From contig NC_133302.1 in NCBI RefSeq assembly GCF_005239225.2, positions 17,587,357-17,651,356 on the forward strand: DNA of 64,000 nt, read 5' to 3'. The notes below the pieces were generated by a model. The model was not told the origin of the DNA and ran no database searches. It saw only the letters and a list, made by a program, of their open reading frames with translations. This document shows, one piece after another, positions 1 through 11,071 of this stretch. Within the stretch, counting starts at the first letter, position 1. Each line of letters begins with the position of its first letter. The translations under genes and the position numbers were made by a program. This stretch comes from Populus alba (lineage: Eukaryota > Streptophyta > Magnoliopsida > Malpighiales > Salicaceae).

Positions 1-943
1 AAATACAAAAATTAAAATTTGACGGTATATGTTTTACTAATGAAGGCCCTATTGATAAAGAAAATTTAATTTGAGGGAGAAAAATCCAAAATCAAATGTT
101 TATAGACTTAATTAAATTTTATTGAAGGTTTAATTGATTTTTTATAGAGGGTTTGATTGCAAGAAAAATTGATTTTTAAGTCAATTTAACCTTTAATTGG
201 AAGAAGTTAAAGTGTAAGGGTTAAATTATAAATTTTTAAGAGTTGATTTGGTAAAATTAGGGGTTTAATTGCATATATATTAAAGTTTGATGGCCAATTA
301 GGAACTTGATTGAAGAAATTTGAAACCAATGATCAAATTGGAAAAGGTGTGTAAATAGAGAAACTAAAATTGACCGAATCAGGGGCCAAATTGAAGAAAT
401 TAGAAGTTTATTGATTAATTGAAGGTAAAATTGCATAAATTCAAAACCAAAGACCAGAGAAAAAAAAAACATTGAAATTTGGGGCTTGAATTGAAGTTTT
501 TCAGGGGTAAAATTGGACAAAATTGAAAGTTTGGAACCAATCAGGAGTGTAATTAGAAATAAATCACATATCTAAGGACCAAAATGCAATTGGCTAAAAC
601 AATGTTGTTTTGAAGATGACTATTCATCTTCTTTTTCAGAGAAGCTACTCGAGTGGCCTCCTTCCCAAGGCATTTGACACCTCATTTCTCCCCCAAATTA
701 GACAAAACATTTACCAACATGATCACCTGACACCTTACTATATGCCAATATGAACTGTTTAGGTTGCTTGAGGCTTTATAGGCGAGGGCATCGCCCCAAA
801 ATGATCAACTCGAACAGCCATTTTCCTGCACAAAACTAACAATTCATCATTTCTATTTTGAACCAATGATTAGGATACTTTTAGGTTAAACCAAGGGCCG
901 AGATTTGGCACCACAAGAGACAAAGTTTCCCTTTTCCACCCTT

Positions 944-951
944 TATAAATA
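944..951 (+). promoter_or_regulatory. TATA box of the LTR promoter
   Basis: TATAAATA lies at the equivalent place in the related LTRs (36604 plus, 62702 minus). Transcription would start about 30 bases downstream. The element is decayed, so activity is doubtful. Confidence 0.5.
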
Positions 952-1465
952 GATTTGATTTTCATGGCCAGAGAGAAGGAGAGATTGGGTCCAAAGTGGA
1001 CAAAAAACTATCTTCCCCCCCAACTTTTTCTTCTCGGCCACCTTTTCTTCTTTCTTTCTCTCTCCATCGAGGCCTTCAGTTGCCACCACTCTCACCACCA
1101 GCTTAACCACCACCATCTCCACCAACTTAGCTCCTCGCCAGTGACAGAACAGCCACTATGTACTCCCTCTCTCTCTCACCTACATAGATGTTTCTTCTTC
1201 TTTTTCCCATTACCAATGGAAGCTAGCACTGCCAGTGAAGCCACCGTCCTCGGCCAAACCAGTGACGGCAATCGTGACCCCTTATCCAGGTGAGCTCCCC
1301 TTTGCCTTCTTCTTCATATGTTTCTTTTTTTTTTCCCTCACTGTTCATTACATGAACAATAGGCATGAATTATAATTTATGCCCTACTGTTCATGCAATT
1401 AACTTTGCACCCAACCAACCCAAATGTCTGGGCCGGACCATTTTGGGCCAACACTAGCCCAACCC

Positions 1466-1492
1466 ATATATATATATATATATATATATATT
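1466..1492. repeat. (AT)n microsatellite inside the LTR
   Basis: About 13 TA units interrupt the LTR. The related LTR copies lack this run at the same place. Confidence 0.85.
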
Positions 1493-1989
1493 TAAAACAA
1501 CAAAAAAAATATTTTTTCTTTTCATGCATACATCCAAGTCTCTCAAAGTTTAAAAGAAATTTTCATATTATATTTTCAAATAACAAAAACAAAATTAAAA
1601 AAAATATGTATTAGCTTGCATTTTTTTGCTTTAATAACAAGTTTATTAAAATTATGAGAACTAGGCCAATATTTCAAAAATTCAAAAAAAATTATTTGGT
1701 GTTTGTTATTATGATGAAAAATAAAATTAGTGGACAAAATAAATTATCCAATAAAAGTGAAATCTAATATATCAAGTTTATGTTGTTCAAGACTTGTAAT
1801 TTTTTAATTTTTTTTGTTATTGAAATATGCTATTTTTCCTCTTTCTTTTTTTGTTAAATGACTGAATATATGGTTATATAATTTGAAAATTATATCACTT
1901 GTATATATAATATTCATTTTTTTCTCAATTTTTTCATCCAATTTCAGCTAATTATAATTTTAATTCCAAAACTATGTTTTAGTGTGATT

Positions 1990-3870
1990 GGGACAAATTG
2001 CGAGATGAATTTCAAAGCACTGTAAAAAAAAAACCATAAAGCTTCAAACTTTATACTAGGCTTTGTAAAAGGATGGAAAATGAAAAATAAGCTCACTACC
2101 AAAAAGAGTTGGATGATGTGAAGAATAACATGACTTTGGTTACTAGTTTACTTGAGCAACTCCTGCGAGCACAATCAGGGGAGGGGACATCCAATTAGCA
2201 TCCGACTCTGTTATCGCTGCTAGCAGCTCTAGTTATCATTGACCCATAAAACTTGGAAACAAATCCCATCGCTAGACCACAAGGAACAACAAACGTTCCA
2301 ATGACTTGTTCAATTATGTCTGCTTAAGTGTCGACCATAATAGATCTAACTATGGGGAAATCCCATGGAGTTAAATCTTTTGGTCACCCTAAACAAGATA
2401 AGTGGGTTGCCTAAGAGGAGAGGTTTAGAATTGTTAAGGAATTTCACGCCTATGACCTGGTTAGAACAACTAAGATATACATCGTACCAAATGTAATGGT
2501 ATTAAGGAGTTTAGAATGCCAGAATTCGTCAAGTACACAAAGTTAGAATGCCTTAACATGCACCTGAGGTAATATTACAAAAAAAGGACGGAGGTCATAC
2601 ATAATGACAAGTTGCTCATCCATTTCTTCCAAGGCAACTTGACCGGTTCTGTGTTAAGCTGGTATATGACTTAAGATAATACAAAGGTTAAGAAATGGTG
2701 TGATCTCGTTGATGCTTTTTTAAGGCAATGGAAATTCAATATTGACATTGCTTTGGATCGGACGAGTTTAATAGTGATGGATAAGGGAAATAAAGAAACA
2801 TTGAGGGAGTATGCTCATAGATGGAAAAACAAGGTAATTTATGTATAATCATTTTTATTAGAAAACAAAATGATGACTCTATTCACCAATACTTTCAAAT
2901 CTTTGTAGTATGAGTACCTGATGGGTAGCTATGCCCAATACTTTTATGATGTCGTGATTATTGTTGAGAGAATAGAGTAAGGAATAAGAGCCAACAAAAT
3001 ATTGAAACCCACCATGAAGAAAAGGTTTACTCGGAGGAAAAAAGATATTGAGCTAAGCAATATAGAAGAAAGGTACAAGGGTAAAAAATATTTTCAAGCC
3101 CAAAGCTATCACATCCAAAGCTACTAAGCCCTATTTCCCAAAGCATCCAATATCAGCTTTGACAAGTCTTTCCCAGTAAAGCAGCCCACCAACCTATCAA
3201 AAAACCAAACTAAAAACAACCCAAAAAAAACATACCAAAGAAACTAAAAACAACTCCCACCTTTACCAATGCCCATAGGAGAAATGTATGCAAAACTATT
3301 AAGCATAGGTCATATGGCTCCTCCTGCTTTCCCATTATTTAAGCCTCCCTTTCCAAGTGGGTACAAGCCATAATTGACCTATGAGTATCATGCTGGAAAT
3401 CTTGTCCAAATCATACACTTGCTCGGCATTCAAAAGGAAGCCCTTGCAATTATTCAAGGCATGATGAATAACTTTTGAAGGTATCCCCAACATCAATTTC
3501 AACCTTTTTCCTAATCATGCTTCCAGTAATGGAGGAGTAAACACTATGAAGTATACATGGAAGAAAGAGCAAGTTTTAAGGATAAACATGGATAGACTAT
3601 ATGACATGTTGATGCGTCAACTATTTTCCAGCAAAAATTAAATCAGTTCCAAGAAAGGATGATAGTTTTGGTAGGTTCCATAAAGCGATGGAACATAACA
3701 TTGAGGGATGTAAGGAGTTTCATTAGAAGGTGATATAATTGATGACTTTTGGATCTTTACAAATAGAGGAGGAAGATGATGATGTTGTGGGAATGATAAG
3801 TTTATAAAAGAAGAAAGTAGAAGTTTGTAGGATCCATCATACTAAGAGTGGTCCAATAATGCTTCTTTTG
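1990..3870 (+). mobile_element. Decayed gag region of Ty3/gypsy Tat/Ogre-like retrotransposon
   Basis: Translation in shifting plus-strand frames gives Gag-like blocks in the usual order. Around 2100-2200 is a leucine-rich stretch (DVKNNMTLVTSLLEQLL). Around 2510-2960 come FRMPEFVKYT, IHFFQGNLTGSVLSWYM, then LVDAFLRQWKFNIDIALDR and LREYAHRWK, the core of the retrotransposon Gag domain. Around 3640-3790 is a block like the 'H-x-I-x-x-C-x-E-F' segment before the protease in this clade. Stops and frameshifts break every block, so no protein can be made. The element is cut at about 3870-3940, where similarity to any element ends. Confidence 0.8.
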
Positions 3871-3940
3871 ACAAGACGAGCCTTTTGAGAAAAAGCTGTT
3901 AACCATACAAAATCTTCATTCTTCTAATTCTAAAAAAACC

Positions 3941-6200
3941 AAACCAAACACCCATTAAGATGGATTGGAAGTCCTTTAAATAATCTTTTTTATAGGTTAA
4001 AACTCTTTCAAAACACCTTTGTAATGGCTATAAAGTAAAAAAAAGTGATTTTATGATGGCTTTTTTGGTGGTTTAATGAAAAATTTAGGTCTAATTTATG
4101 GTTTATAGGTAGAATAAGTGAAGGGTAGTTTATGTTCTTATATAAGCCTTAGCTCATTAATGAAGCTAAATTATCTTTAGCTCTTTGTGCCACTATTTGA
4201 ACACAAAATGGCCTTAAACTAGTAGTTACTTTATTGAATTGATTAAGTCATCTTTTTAGGTCTAGGCATATGATGTGGCCCATTACTTTATTAGATTGAA
4301 AAAGGATGCGTCAAACCTTAAAAAGTCTAATTGACTCAACTACCCATAATATACTATTCTTTAGATTAAATCTAAGGTTTCCATATAGCCCAACACACCA
4401 CCACACTCGGGTAGAGAGGGACATACCAACTCCAAAACACAAGCTAGGATAGGAAAAGCCTAACCCAAAATTATTCCATCAACTCTATGTATAGTTGGTA
4501 TCAAACATTTAATGCTCTTATGTCCTCATGTTATAATTGGGCTTATAGATTGGCGTTTGGGATGCCCTTAGCTAGTGGATAACCTATATGACATCATTTG
4601 TTTACTCAACAGTGAATTACCAATCATGAGAAACTGTTATCTTAAGTAATTGCAACTAATATAGGTTTCATATTATTTTTCTCACTTTATCCTTAATTCC
4701 ATATAAGTTGGCATGATTTATGGCTAAATAAATATCCATGAACTACCATGTAAGGCAAGTTCCAATAACAAATTTCTTAGTGCATATTTTTCCTCTTCGT
4801 AACTACATATCATTATGGCCCTATTTGGGGTTGCATTTGCACCAAAGTTTAAGTAAATTTTGAAATCGTTTTCTTCAAAATTATTTTTTTTATGAATTTT
4901 TAAATCATTTTGATGTATTAGTATCAAAAATAAATTTTAAAAAATAAAAATATATGTATTATTTTGATGAATTTCTAAACAAAAAATAATTTAAAAGACA
5001 ACATCAACCACGAATTTACACATGCCTACATCTCCTTTAAATTATGCAAACAAATATACTACACAACTTGAAAGGCTTTATTAAGTTAAGTATTGAGGAT
5101 CTTTAACGCTAAGAAATAATTGTCTTATAGGTATTCATGATTTCCAATGTTTTTCAACAATCTACTTTTAAATTTTCAGCCCATTGATTAATCTTGAGAA
5201 GGTCTTAATCTCGTGTGCTTTTCCTTAAGCTCGTAAAAGAAAAGTAAATTAACAAGTCCTTTGCTTTTATATTTACACCTTAATAAACACAAAATCTATC
5301 CTATGTCTTCATCGTAAAAATAACAATGTTAAATAAATTACAAAGTATTCGTTTTATGGAGAGAAAAATATGGTACCTACATAATTAATGGAGAAAATAT
5401 ATGAATACAATAGAAAGAAAGGATTTTATATTATCTATAAGATATAAGAATAATATATATGTCAAGTGTATGAAAAATAAAATTAATAAAGACAAAACTA
5501 TTCAAACATTATATATTTAGGTAAATAAGGATGGCCAACATCTTCTTTTTACTGGCTTGATTCTTATGATTGTGGCTTGGTAGGTTAGTACATGTGAATT
5601 ATAATTCTATACACAATTCAATCAATTTTGAATTATTACAAGGCATTTTTTTTTTTAAATGAGGTTTGTATAAAATCAAAATTCATAAAAGTTTTGGCTC
5701 TAACTCAAGTCTCCCTCTCCTCTCCATCTCTTTGGTTGATGTAGATTTGATTATCTCACAAAAATAAAGTGTAAGTTACTCAATGATTTTTTTTTTACTA
5801 TAAATTATTATTTAATTACTAAGATACACATTATTACCTATAATAACCTTAATAAATAAAAAGGGCATAATACAATACCTAATTAATTATATTATTTCAA
5901 TTTTCCAGGTATCACACTAGTTTCGATTAAGATTTTAAATGACAACCTTACTCAAATTAAGATCTATGGCAACATAAATTTCTGGAAGTATATTCAAAAT
6001 AATCATCAAGTAAGTGGCCTTAGTTTCATAACCTAAAGCACCAGTCTTCTTATCAACACCAAAAGTAATCCTTATTTTCTTTTTCTATTTTTTTCTATTC
6101 ATACGCAAAATAGTACAAGGAACACCTATGAAAAGGCACCAAGAATTCTAGTTAAAGAAGATTAAAAACAAATCACACCATATTACTATCAAAACTTATG
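3941..6200. other. AT-rich intergenic DNA, no gene recognised
   Basis: Apart from the MITE-like copy at 4818-5015 there is no coding stretch, RNA gene or clear element here. Homopolymer A/T runs are common. Confidence 0.6.
4818..5015 (-). repeat. Dispersed MITE-like repeat, family 1
   Basis: The core 'aaatcattttgatgtatta' with flanking poly-A/T blocks recurs, in either orientation, near 9145-9320, 39755-39900, 41600-41720 and 57165-57360. The left edge contains a 'tatttgggg' end like the 'gtgtttg' edge of the copy at 9147. I know this type of repeat as very common in poplar; that link is from memory. Confidence 0.55.
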
Positions 6201-6219
6201 CCACTACTTCTAAAGTGAA

Positions 6220-8110
6220 TGAATTTGAAAATGATGTTGCACCCCTGCGTCTTTCTGGTGAAGAATTGTATGATGTGGGGTTAGAGTACGATGACATTGT
6301 GTTTGGTTTCTAATTCAGTAAGCAGAAGTTTCTGGGTTTTTGTTTAACCTATAATTGGGTAAAACGAAGTATTTTATAAGAGTTTTCTTATTGGAAGACC
6401 AAGCTCCTCTACCATTACCTTAATGTCATACACATAGAAAAAAACATGTTTGAGAATATTTTTAACACAATCATAGACGTGAAGGAGAAGACAAATGACA
6501 ACATCAAAGACATAATAGATATAATGTTGTTTTATCACCGTAAAAATATAGAGTTGGTTTATGTTGGGTCATAGGTCACAAAGCCTAAAGCAAGCTTCGC
6601 TTTAGACAAGAATGCACAACTACTAGTCTACCAATGACTTAAGAGCATGTGTTTTCCCAATGAACATGCCTCGAACATATCAAGGTTGGTTAATTTGAAG
6701 GATTGCAGATTGTATGGAATGAAAAGCCATGACTACCACGTGTTTTTGCAAACACTCATTTCATTAGCTTATCGTGATTTATTGTCAAATGGGATATGAG
6801 ATGCACTCACATAGATCAGTGATTTCTTTAGAGATATATGCTCCAACAAGTTGCAAACACATCACATTGAGAGGCTTGAAACGAATATCATCCAAATAAT
6901 ATGCAAACTTGAGATGATATTCCCTCCATTATTTTTTGACTTGATGGAGCATTTACACATACATTTACCATATAAGGCAAAAATTAGAGGCCCAAATTAG
7001 TATAGATGGATGTATCCATTCGAGAGGTTAGAGATTACACATGCAATGCAATTAAAAAGTATTTTCATTGTTTTTGTTAATTGAAAAGATTCGTTTAATT
7101 CCATGCATGTACTTTTTCAACCTTAAGAAAAAGGTTAAAAACAAGGCACATGTTGAGGCTTCAATATGAGGGCCTATATTGTTGGGGTGATCTCAACATT
7201 TATCTCCTACTATTTTAAGCCTAATTTGAGAACAAAAATCAATCGTGTTTTAAGGCATAATGATAATGGTGAAGTGTCTTTGAGTGAGAATTTGTCAATA
7301 GTCTCCAATCTTGGATGACTCACACTAAAAAATGATGTCAGAAGAGGATATTTGTCTAAAATAAAAGTCAGACAAGCACATAATTATATGCTATTTAACT
7401 GCGATAAACTAGGACCTTTTATTCAATAAGTATACCACTTAAACTTTGTTATTAATAGACTATTTATCTCTTGTAATATCACAAACTCATACATTATTGA
7501 ATACCTCGTAGACAACGTCATCAATATTTACTGTCTAATAACTCACAACAAATTGGATCCTAAATCTTTTGATTATAAGATGAATAATTTTTCACGTGAT
7601 TCAGAACACATATATGTACTATCACAAACTCATTATCTATTAGGATACTTAATTTTGTTACAGAATTCTCATTCACTGTTCATTATTGTACTTGATGTGC
7701 CAGATTAATAAATTAGGAGGCACTGTCAATGCTACATTGTCGTTACTAAGTCTAAGTCCTGAAAGATAGGTGAAGTGCTACAAGGATTATTTTGTCAATG
7801 GATACGTTTTTCATACTAAAGAATATAGGCAGGGTAGAAAGACATATAACAATGGGGTTTATGTTAAGGGATCTCGACTTCTAATGAGTTTGAAGTTGAC
7901 TATTATAGAAAATTAAAGGAGATAATTGAATTACAATATCATAGCGAGTATAATAGAGTCTTTTTGTTCAAATGTTATTGGTATGACACCACTAACAGAG
8001 GAATCAGAGTAGATTCTCTTCATGATTTGGTCAAAATTAACTCAAAAACTAGACTTCGCAGTGTCAATGATGTCTTTGTTTTCCCTAAATAATGCTAACA
8101 AGTTTATTAT
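6220..8110 (+). mobile_element. Decayed CACTA (En/Spm) transposase, TNP2 type
   Basis: Conceptual translation in broken plus-strand frames gives the TNP2 order. Near 6400-6560 lie a YLNVIHIEKNMFENIFNT-like block and an IIDVKEKTNDNIKDI block. Near 6680-6760 is RLYGMKSHDYHVFLQTLIS. Near 6900-7030 is MIFPPLFFDLMEHLHIHL followed by YRWMYPFER, the DUF4218 region. Near 7790-8090 are GYVFHTKEYRQGRKTYNNGV and FLFKCYWYDT, the DUF4216 region. Many stops and frameshifts make it a dead copy. An inverted relative lies at 16790-18950. Confidence 0.85.
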
Positions 8111-8659
8111 ACATATACCTCTTCCTGTAAAAAGGATTGTTCAAGAGCTGATTGGTTATCAATATTAAAAATCAAACCGAGGGGTCGTATCAAGGTTATT
8201 TAGGATAAGAATGATGACTTGAATGTGGGAGATGATGTCTTTCAAGTAAGTGAGTTGGTTGAACTATATTGAGTTGCTCCATCGATTGACTTAGAAGAAA
8301 ATTCAAATTTTCACATCTTTGATAATATTTGTGTTGATGCTGACGCTAAGGAGTTAAATGTTGTTCTAAGCTCTAGCGGACAAGCACAAGTTAATAAAGA
8401 TGATGATAATAATGATATCAACATAGAAGATTGTGATGAAGCTAATGACGAGTCAATTAAAGAAGAAAAAGACAATTCTTGCTAACTATTAAAACATAAA
8501 CGTGTAATGCCATAAACTATAATGTAATATTTATTGATTAGATTATCTACAAAAAAAGTATTTATTTTATTATTGTTATGTGAACTTGTGTTATTGTGTT
8601 GTGCTTGCAGGTTTCAATTTAAGTATTTACAAGATGCATAGATAGGTAATACAAATACA

Positions 8660-9000
8660 ATCTGACATTTGACGCTGATGGAAATACTAACATTTGTGTC
8701 TGTTGGTGTATTCTAGAGGTGAAAGGAATTGTTCCCCTCCCCATAAAATTGTTCATTGTACATAACACAAATGAAAATACCAACTATTAGTGTTCATCGG
8801 TACATTCTAGAGACGTGGGGAAATGAACAATGTATAACATCGATGGAAATAGCGACAATTAGTGTTCATCGATGTATTCATAGGCTAAGGGAACTGTTAC
8901 CCTCCCTTGGCTCTATTCATAGAACTTCACACCGATAGAAATACCGATAGTTCATGTTTGTTGGTGTATTCCAGAGACAAAGGGAATTATTCCCTCTATA
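8660..9000. repeat. Four-unit subterminal-type repeat array beside the CACTA remnant
   Basis: Four diverged units begin near 8672, 8762, 8839 and 8924. Each carries a 'gatggaaatac' part, then 'gtgttcatcggtgtattc' or similar, then an 'agggaattgttccctc' type palindrome. CACTA elements usually carry such subterminal repeats, to which their transposase binds, so this probably marks the 3' end zone of the element at 6220-8110. I could not place a CACTA/TAGTG terminus. Confidence 0.65.
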
Positions 9001-9144
9001 TCCATCTATGATCTTTCCTTACATCAATTTTTTCTTATTTGATCTTTTGAGCTAGCAATTTGGGACCCAATGATGTAAGGGTAAAATAATAATTCATGGT
9101 CATTAGCAAGTCTATGGGATTTGATATTTAGACTTCATATATTT

Positions 9145-9320
9145 AGTGGGTGTTTGAAAGTGTGGTAGTAATTATTTTTTGAAGTATTTTTTGTTTGGAA
9201 ATATATTAAAACAATATTTTTTATTTTAAAAAAAATATTTTTAATCCATAAATTAAAACGAATCCAAATACATAAAAAAATTAATTTGAAATAAAAAAAA
9301 ATTTGAAAACTTGCCAAATC
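9145..9320 (+). repeat. Dispersed MITE-like repeat, family 1
   Basis: Begins 'gtgtttgaaagtgtggtagt' and continues with the poly-A/T core shared with the copies at 57165-57360, 39755-39900 and, inverted, 4818-5015. No clean target duplication is visible. Confidence 0.55.
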
Positions 9321-9639
9321 TCATTTGGAACACAATATGAAACGAGAGGTTAGTCATATCCTCGGACGAATCTTGATGTCTCGTCGATGCAGTCATGGCA
9401 ACAGGAAGTCTATGGGTTTTGGCCGTAAATGGCGCCGAGAGAGCCCTACCATCAAAAGCAACAGGAAGTCAGTCTATCGTCTTTAGCTTCATTATCATTT
9501 GTCCTTTCCATTGCGTACCAAATGGTTTGCTCTTTGATTCAGGGTGATGCAACTTTCAGACAGCATTAAGACTGTCATTATGTTTCCTATATATGATTAA
9601 GAAACTTTGGGATCTATTCCTACTCCATAAAGATTTTAT

Positions 9640-9870
9640 TGTTACAGGTGAGATTAGGGATAAATAAAAAAAATTAAAAACAGATTAAATTGAGAAAATC
9701 AGATAAAAAATAATTTAAAAAATCAAATCATAAAAAAAAAAAGATTAAAATTTTTAAAAAAACCACCCAGTTGGATTCAATTTTATAAACAAAAAACCAA
9801 AAAATACCAACCAAAATAAATCCAAACCAAAAAAAATAACCGAGCCAAACAAATTAACCGATAAAACTTC
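9640..9870 (+). repeat. Partial copy of the hAT-type MITE found at 17577
   Basis: Shares the order 'aaatttttaaaaaaacca', 'cagttggattcaattttataa' and 'aaccgataaaa' with the complete copy at 17577-18005, but has no recognisable ends. Confidence 0.55.
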
Positions 9871-11071
9871 TTCAATCTTTATATTTTATCTTAAAGTAAA
9901 AGTTAAGGATATCTACAAATAAAAAAAATTCCAAACCTAACAAAAAATTGAAGTGTACATTAAACTTATAATTGAATTTGATTGCTTAATTAAATTCTGA
10001 TTCTTTATATATGATTTTATTGCAAAATAGATTATTAAATCTCATAATTTTATCATCATTAATTCTTTTTATTAAAAAGAATATTTTACGGCCAATTCAT
10101 TTCATGACAATGAATGAATTTATTTAACATATTAACGATTTTTCTCCAAGCTTGACATGGCCAAAACTCTCCCAATCCACCACCCTCCCCTGCCCACCAA
10201 ACATTCCTCAATCCACCACTTTCCCCTTACCAATGCAGCAAGACCATACAAGCCTAATTTCAAGGAATTAATCCTTGACAACCTCCTATAAAAAATAATC
10301 TAACAATAAGATAAAAAAAATTATAGTTTTTTTAAGATAATATACCAGTCTAGCATGACTAAATCTCCTTTTAAACTTAGCCCTATCCCATTAGTCTATA
10401 AAAATATTTGTTTTTTATATCATTTATATAATTTTTCTAAGATATATCTTCTCCTAACTATAACAAATCTTCAATCTCACTATTCAAAACTTTTAGTTTT
10501 AGATGACCTAAATAGTATTTTTTATATGACATCCCAAATTTAGTGTGGATGGCAAGGTAGGGGAACGGAATTATTGCACAATAAATCTCCCAATGATTGA
10601 AAAAGATAAATATATATATATATCGATATATATATATATATAAAATTGCTCTTTATATCACTTATTCCTTGTATCCATAAACTCCTCTTATATTTGAATA
10701 ACTGCATATTGACTTTATTTTGGCACCTAGCCTAGGTCAAGTATTGGGTTGGCGTAGGTTAACTTACTAGATTGTTCCAGGTCAAATCAAATGTCTCACT
10801 CAGTAGAATTGAATTATAAGAAAATCCGAACAAGGCATTGCTGATGTCATTCAGCTTCATTGGTATCTATACTACAGATTGTTCAGGTACATGAAATCAA
10901 GAGGTAAACATGGATTGAAATGGTTTAATTTTCTCAACAATATACAATAGCAGATGAACAAATTGGGAAACTGGATTAGATTTATACAACCAAAGTGTTG
11001 TGACTACGTAGAAAAATCACCTTTGTATGGATCAAAGACTGTATCCTTTTCGAAAGAGGGGTCCCAATGGT
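9871..11071. other. Intergenic DNA downstream of the PSB33 gene
   Basis: AT-rich, with a (TA)n run at 10611-10642 interrupted by a central TCGA. The part from about 10700 would hold the 3' UTR of the minus-strand gene. No other gene is recognisable. Confidence 0.5.
10611..10642. repeat. (TA)n microsatellite with central TATCGATA palindrome
   Basis: Alternating TA on both sides of one CG step. It can fold as a perfect hairpin. Confidence 0.85.

Larger units (their letters stand above)
1..1730 (+). mobile_element. LTR of Ty3/gypsy (Tat/Ogre-like) element, cut by window edge
   Basis: This stretch follows, in the same order and orientation, the LTR at 35740-37740 and the reverse complement of 61408-63778. 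Shared blocks are the 'liking for AATTGAAG' rich U3 part (1-560), a TATA box near 944, a pyrimidine-rich leader, a CCAG/GT site at 1289/1290, a 'gggcca...cccaaccca' block near 1430-1465 and the 'ttttaataacaagtttattaaa' type block near 1630-1650. Similarity fades after about 1730, so the 3' end of this LTR is eroded. The left end lies outside the window. A gag remnant follows in the same orientation, which makes this the 5' LTR of the element. Confidence 0.8.

Noticed and set aside
955..1293. 112-codon plus-strand open frame after the LTR TATA box
   Set aside because: Low-complexity His/Ser/Phe text, not conserved in the two related LTRs.
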